Of a stretch of 19,264 bases of DNA, positions 16,111 to 19,264 are shown piece by piece; the first letter of the stretch is position 1, and every line of letters starts with the position of its first letter. The DNA comes from Bacteroidales bacterium UBA5197 (GTDB taxonomy: Bacteria; Bacteroidota; Bacteroidia; Bacteroidales; Lentimicrobiaceae). The stretch spans positions 1 through 19,264 of the forward strand of contig DHVX01000065.1 in the NCBI GenBank assembly GCA_002412885.1. The letters are read 5' to 3'. The position numbers were made by a program, and so were the translations under genes. A model generated the notes under the pieces. That model did not search any database, was not told where the DNA came from, and saw nothing but the letters and a program-made list of their open reading frames with translations.

Positions 16111-16178
16111 GGCTAAAGCCCACGATGGTATTGAAGTTTTTTGTTGTCCTCCGGCTGGAGCCGGATGGAATTTAACAA
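16111..16178 (+). repeat. GGCTAAAGCC repeat with hairpin, copy 1
   Basis: GGCTAAAGCCC, a near-constant ATGG-N-ATTGA-GTTTT segment and then a hairpin TCCGGCT/AGCCGGA with loop GG (about 16151-16166). The same order of parts occurs at 18981-19038, where the hairpin stem has a different sequence. The region from here to 16328 holds a 60-codon frame (16141-16323) that I regard as repeat-derived, and otherwise nothing recognisable. Confidence 0.6.
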
Positions 16179-16328
16179 TAGGGAATCAGGAAATTCGTAC
16201 TTTTATAAAATGGCAGCGGTGATTAAATGGTGTTCTGATAATGCCGGTTTTTCTCAGGCATGTCTGTTGAGAATCAGGCTTAGAAGTTCAATAAATTTGC
16301 TGATAATGAATAGTTTGAAATAAATTGA

Positions 16329-18116
16329 TTGATTGTGGAGAACAACTTTAAGAAAAAGTCAGGAGCGAAGGTGTTAATAAAAAGGATTGCAAGGATACCA
16401 ATAGTAGTTAGTATTCTGGCGATTATTGCGTTTTTTTACGACTTTGGTTTTGAACACCAGCATGACATTAAGGTTTTTTTAATTTCAGTTTATTTATTTT
16501 CAATTTTTATTGGAATAGTATCATTGGCTGTTCGATATTTTTTTAAAGATTATCGTCCCAGATTAAAAAGTTCACCCTTTGACTTCGTTCTATTTCTGTT
16601 TTTAATCTTCATTTTATTAAACCAAAATGGTTACTTCACGAATAATCTGCCTGGTATTTTAAACCATAAAATCTGGCTGTATGCCGCTGTATTCCTGGTT
16701 TTCATAAGAGAGTTTTCAGCTTTAAAAGTTGAACTCAGAAAGGCTTACTTAAACCCGGCACAGTTATTTGTATTAAGCTTTCTGACTTTAATCATTCTGG
16801 GTTCGTTTCTTTTGCTGCTACCAAAGGCAACAGTTTCCGGAATCGGTCTTATAGATGCTCTTTTTACCTCAACCAGTGCTGTTTGTGTTACTGGTCTGGT
16901 GGTTGTTGATACGGGAAGCTCTTTTACAGAATTCGGACATATTATTATTGCTCTGCTGATTCAGTTAGGAGGTCTTGGTATAATGACTTTTGCCAGCTAC
17001 TTCAGCTATTTTTTTAAAGGAGGTTCTTCGTACGAAAACCAACTCGCTTTGAGGGACATAACAAATGCAGAGAAAATCTCCGATGTTTTTTCAATTCTAA
17101 AAAAAATTATTGTCCTTACATTTCTGATTGAAGGAACAGGCGCATTACTGATCTTTGAGACTCTTGACAGTTCCGTAATTCCTTCTGTTTACGATCGGGT
17201 ATTCTTTTCGGGCTTCCATGCAATATCTGGTTTTTGTAATGCTGGTTTCTCAACGCTTCAGAATAGTTTTTACGAAGAGGCATTTCAACTAAACTACCCT
17301 TTACACCTGATCATTTCATTTCTGATTATTTTAGGTGGCTTAGGTTTCCCAATTGTTTTCAATCTGTTCAGGTACCTCAAATTGAAGGTTATCTCTGCGT
17401 ACCTGTTTCTGCTTCGCCGAAAAAATACCAATACTACACCCAGGCTAATAAATATAAATACCCGGATAGTTCTCATCACATCCTTAGTGCTTACCGTTTT
17501 TGGCGCAATCGCTTTCTATATACTGGAATACAACAACACCCTGGCCAGTCATAATCAAACCGGTAAAGTTGTTACGGCATTTTTTGGCTCAGTTACTACA
17601 AGAACAGCTGGGTTCAACACAGTTGACACAGGGGCGTTAAACCTGCATACTATTCTTATTATGATGTTCTTAATGTGGGTTGGCGCATCGCCCGCTTCAA
17701 CCGGAGGAGGAATAAAAACAAGCACATTCGCTGTAGCCATTCTTAACACCATCAGTATTGCCAGAGGAAAGACCAGACTGGAACTTTTCAACAGAGAGAT
17801 TCCAAATAGTTCAGTGGAAAGAGCCTATGCAATCATTCTGCTTTCAATTTTTGTTATTTCAATATCAATCCTGCTTATCTCATTTTTCGATTCAGACAAA
17901 GAGCTTTTAAATATTTCTTTTGAATGCATATCGGCATATGCTACAGTGGGTCTTAGCAGGGGTATCACTGCTGATTTGAGTTCAGCCAGCAAGTTGGTTC
18001 TGATCCTTACCATGTTTATTGGAAGGGTGAGCATGCTTACATTGCTGATCGCACTATTCAAAAGAGTTTCGACAGAGGCATACCGTTTGCCTTCAGAAAA
18101 TATTCTAATTAACTAA
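16329..18116 (+). CDS. ktrB: KtrB/TrkH-type potassium channel subunit
   Basis: The membrane subunit of a potassium uptake system, which moves K+ into the cell and is gated by the RCK protein encoded next. Its 595 residues contain the four-fold pore-loop repeat: CVTGL (186-190), FCNAGF (302-307), RTAGF (425-429) and ATVGL (538-542), each carrying the filter glycine. The GASPASTGGGIKT segment (452-464) matches the conserved intramembrane loop after the third pore, and FIGRVSMLTL (563-572) the last helix. Four extra helices precede the core (about 24-38, 48-70, 85-98, 114-127), making it longer than a minimal KtrB of about 450 residues. There is no ATG until residue 219, so the start is non-standard: TTG at 16329, GTG at 16335, or GTG at 16371, which has AGGAG five bases upstream (16361-16365) and may be the true start (581 residues). 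The gene ends 11 bp before ktrA. Confidence 0.92.
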   Translation: MIVENNFKKKSGAKVLIKRIARIPIVVSILAIIAFFYDFGFEHQHDIKVFLISVYLFSIFIGIVSLAVRYFFKDYRPRLKSSPFDFVLFLFLIFILLNQNGYFTNNLPGILNHKIWLYAAVFLVFIREFSALKVELRKAYLNPAQLFVLSFLTLIILGSFLLLLPKATVSGIGLIDALFTSTSAVCVTGLVVVDTGSSFTEFGHIIIALLIQLGGLGIMTFASYFSYFFKGGSSYENQLALRDITNAEKISDVFSILKKIIVLTFLIEGTGALLIFETLDSSVIPSVYDRVFFSGFHAISGFCNAGFSTLQNSFYEEAFQLNYPLHLIISFLIILGGLGFPIVFNLFRYLKLKVISAYLFLLRRKNTNTTPRLININTRIVLITSLVLTVFGAIAFYILEYNNTLASHNQTGKVVTAFFGSVTTRTAGFNTVDTGALNLHTILIMMFLMWVGASPASTGGGIKTSTFAVAILNTISIARGKTRLELFNREIPNSSVERAYAIILLSIFVISISILLISFFDSDKELLNISFECISAYATVGLSRGITADLSSASKLVLILTMFIGRVSMLTLLIALFKRVSTEAYRLPSENILIN

Positions 18117-18127
18117 CACTTAACGCA

Positions 18128-18820
18128 ATGAAATTCATAATTATTGGCCTTGGCACATTTGGTTCCTCTCTTGCAATTAAATTAACCCAGTTGGGTCATG
18201 AGGTTATCGGAGTTGATAAGAAGTTGGATAAGATTGAGGACATAAAGGACAAAATAACTCATGCAATATGTCTGGACACTAAGCATCAGAATGCTATGAA
18301 CAGTTTGCCATTAAAAAACACCGATGTGGTTATAGTTAGCATTGGTGAGGATGAAGGTGCAAATCTATTGACAACCGCATTCATGAAAAAGCTGAATGTG
18401 CCAAAGCTGGTTTGCCGTTCAGTTTCACCCATTCACGCAACTATACTTGAAGCTATGGAGATTTCTGAAATTATGAGACCCGAGGAAGAAACTGCCGAAC
18501 GCTGGGCTAAAAAACTTACTTCTACCGGGATTATTGATTCGTTTGAACTTACGGATAACTACAGCGTAGTACAGGTTGAAGTACCGAAGAAATTTGCAGG
18601 AAAAACCATTGCTGAGGTCGGTTTTAATCAGTATTACCAGGTTTTGGTTCTTACTGTTATGAAAAACGTGAAGGAAAAGGGGCTGTTTGGAATGCTAAAG
18701 AAAACATCAAAGCTACATATTGAAGGAGTCGCAAAAGCCTATACTCAACTCGAGGAGGGAGATGTAATTGTACTATACGGGCACAATGATCATATATACG
18801 AATTGTTGAAAAATGATTAG
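18128..18820 (+). CDS. ktrA: KtrA/TrkA-type RCK regulatory subunit of potassium uptake
   Basis: The cytoplasmic regulatory ring of the potassium channel encoded just upstream. It has 230 residues, close to the usual 220. The N-terminal RCK_N Rossmann fold carries GLGTFG (residues 7-12, the GxGxxG nucleotide loop) and an acidic residue at the end of the second strand (D30 in GVDKK), the usual contact for the ribose of ATP/ADP or NAD(H). The segment VVIVSIGEDEGANLLTT (67-83) is the typical fourth strand and helix. An RCK_C ligand domain follows (about 140-225, ending EEGDVIVLYGHNDHI). Family knowledge says such rings switch the pore in response to ATP versus ADP, and often c-di-AMP through RCK_C. 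The 11-bp gap and shared strand show an operon with ktrB. No intrinsic terminator follows. Confidence 0.93.
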   Translation: MKFIIIGLGTFGSSLAIKLTQLGHEVIGVDKKLDKIEDIKDKITHAICLDTKHQNAMNSLPLKNTDVVIVSIGEDEGANLLTTAFMKKLNVPKLVCRSVSPIHATILEAMEISEIMRPEEETAERWAKKLTSTGIIDSFELTDNYSVVQVEVPKKFAGKTIAEVGFNQYYQVLVLTVMKNVKEKGLFGMLKKTSKLHIEGVAKAYTQLEEGDVIVLYGHNDHIYELLKND

Positions 18821-18859
18821 GGTTTGAAGTTGAGGGAATTCAGGAGGTTTTATTCAAAG

Positions 18860-18973
18860 TATTTGCAACGAATACACGAATAGATGAATTGAAATACATT
18901 ATTATTCTCAATTGCACGTCAAGATCAGACTATGAAAGAATAGTCTATAATTCGTGCAATCGTGGCAAAAATA
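18860..18973. repeat. Imperfect inverted repeat downstream of ktrA
   Basis: The arm at 18860-18881, read on the minus strand as ATTCGTGTATTCGTTGCAAA, resembles the plus-strand arm at 18950-18973 (ATTCGTGCAATCGTGGCAAA) at about 17 of 20 positions. About 70 bases lie between. The 99-codon frame at 18889-19188 runs through this element, the next repeat and the 154-bp repeat, so I treat it as spurious. Confidence 0.55.
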
Positions 18974-18980
18974 AGGGTTG

Positions 18981-19038
18981 GGCTAAAGCCCGGAATGGAT
19001 TTGAGGTTTTTTTTCCCTCCAGCGAAAGCTGGAGGGAA
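18981..19038 (+). repeat. GGCTAAAGCC repeat with hairpin, copy 2
   Basis: The same layout as 16111-16178: GGCTAAAGCCC, ATGG, TTGAGGTTTT, then a hairpin. Here the hairpin is a perfect 11-bp stem (TTCCCTCCAGC against GCTGGAGGGAA) closed by a GAAA tetraloop at 19024-19027. The stem differs completely from that in copy 1 while the preceding sequence is kept. Confidence 0.65.
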
Positions 19039-19087
19039 TTCAGCAGGAGGAAATTCTTAACAGATATGCTATTTGAGCGTTGGTGTT

Positions 19088-19241
19088 TGCACGCGTCAGG
19101 GGACGCGCGCGAGCGGATAACTGAAAATGCTATAAAAAAATCAAAAGACTTGCCACACGGCTCTAGCCTGTGGCAAGAAAAGGCTTAAAGTTCGTAGCAC
19201 AGAGGCAGCATAACGCAAAAATAAATCATAAAAAACCGTCA
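19088..19241 (+). repeat. 154-bp interspersed repeat, copy 2
   Basis: This copy matches 14503-14656 with three substitutions and no gaps, in the same orientation. The main hairpin is at 19149-19177; its bulged base is C here and A in copy 1. On the minus strand the hairpin is followed by TCTTTTGATTTTTTT, so it could act as a terminator in that direction. The rest of the window (19242-19264) holds AGGAGG at 19249-19254, which might be a ribosome binding site for a gene starting just outside. Confidence 0.85.
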
Positions 19242-19264
19242 ATCGAGTAGGAGGAAAATAAAAC

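Noticed and set aside
16141..16323. A 60-codon frame just before the potassium channel gene
   Set aside because: It starts inside a hairpin repeat and shows no similarity to the N-terminus of channel proteins; it does not look like a frameshifted extension.
18889..19188. A 99-codon plus-strand frame after ktrA
   Set aside because: It runs through three repeat elements including the 154-bp repeat, has no domain or ribosome site, and its C-terminal third is simply the translation of that repeat.

Overview
The window comes from a member of the Bacteroidota. Three complete secreted proteins end in the same 76-residue type IX secretion (T9SS) sorting domain (IYPNP near its start, GxYLVKF/L plus a basic tail at its end). 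Promoters resemble the Bacteroidota TTG / TAnnTTTG type rather than the E. coli type, and the gene-poor stretch is packed with small hairpin repeats. I cannot assign a genus. Base composition is moderate in the large genes and clearly AT-rich in the small membrane-protein gene at 14963-15571.

Layout. (a) Positions 1-14378 hold a minus-strand cluster of four related, very large T9SS cargo proteins, read from right to left: a 2487-residue modular protein (6363-13826), a 992-residue paralogue (3214-6192), an 872- to 891-residue paralogue (515-3130) and the first 103 codons of a fourth (1-311, cut by the window edge). The two middle genes sit 83 bp apart with no terminator between them and are probably one transcript. 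The 2487-residue gene and the 515-3130 gene are each followed by a clear intrinsic terminator. The smaller proteins are colinear with roughly residues 1310-2487 of the large one: carboxypeptidase-regulatory-like domain, fibronectin-III domains, choice-of-anchor-J/cleaved-adhesin modules and the sorting tail. Three of the start regions carry an identical 15-bp upstream element with a TTGTC exactly 10 nt further downstream, which suggests shared control. (b) Positions 14379-16328 are a repeat-rich stretch holding one AT-rich six-helix membrane protein of unknown function. (c) Positions 16329-18820 are a two-gene plus-strand operon for a potassium uptake system: a KtrB/TrkH-type channel subunit and a KtrA/TrkA-type RCK regulatory subunit. 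(d) Positions 18821-19264 are again repeats, including a second copy of a 154-bp element first seen at 14503.

How it fits together. The secreted proteins have no recognisable catalytic domain and look like cell-surface or released adhesion/scaffold proteins, exported by Sec and then T9SS. Their most striking feature is architectural: several beta-sandwich modules appear to be inserted into the same loop of fibronectin-III host domains, so modules can be present or absent between paralogues. The potassium system is functionally separate; it lies between two direct copies of the 154-bp repeat. I found no CRISPR array, tRNA, rRNA, transposase or phage gene, and no candidate defence or biosynthetic system.
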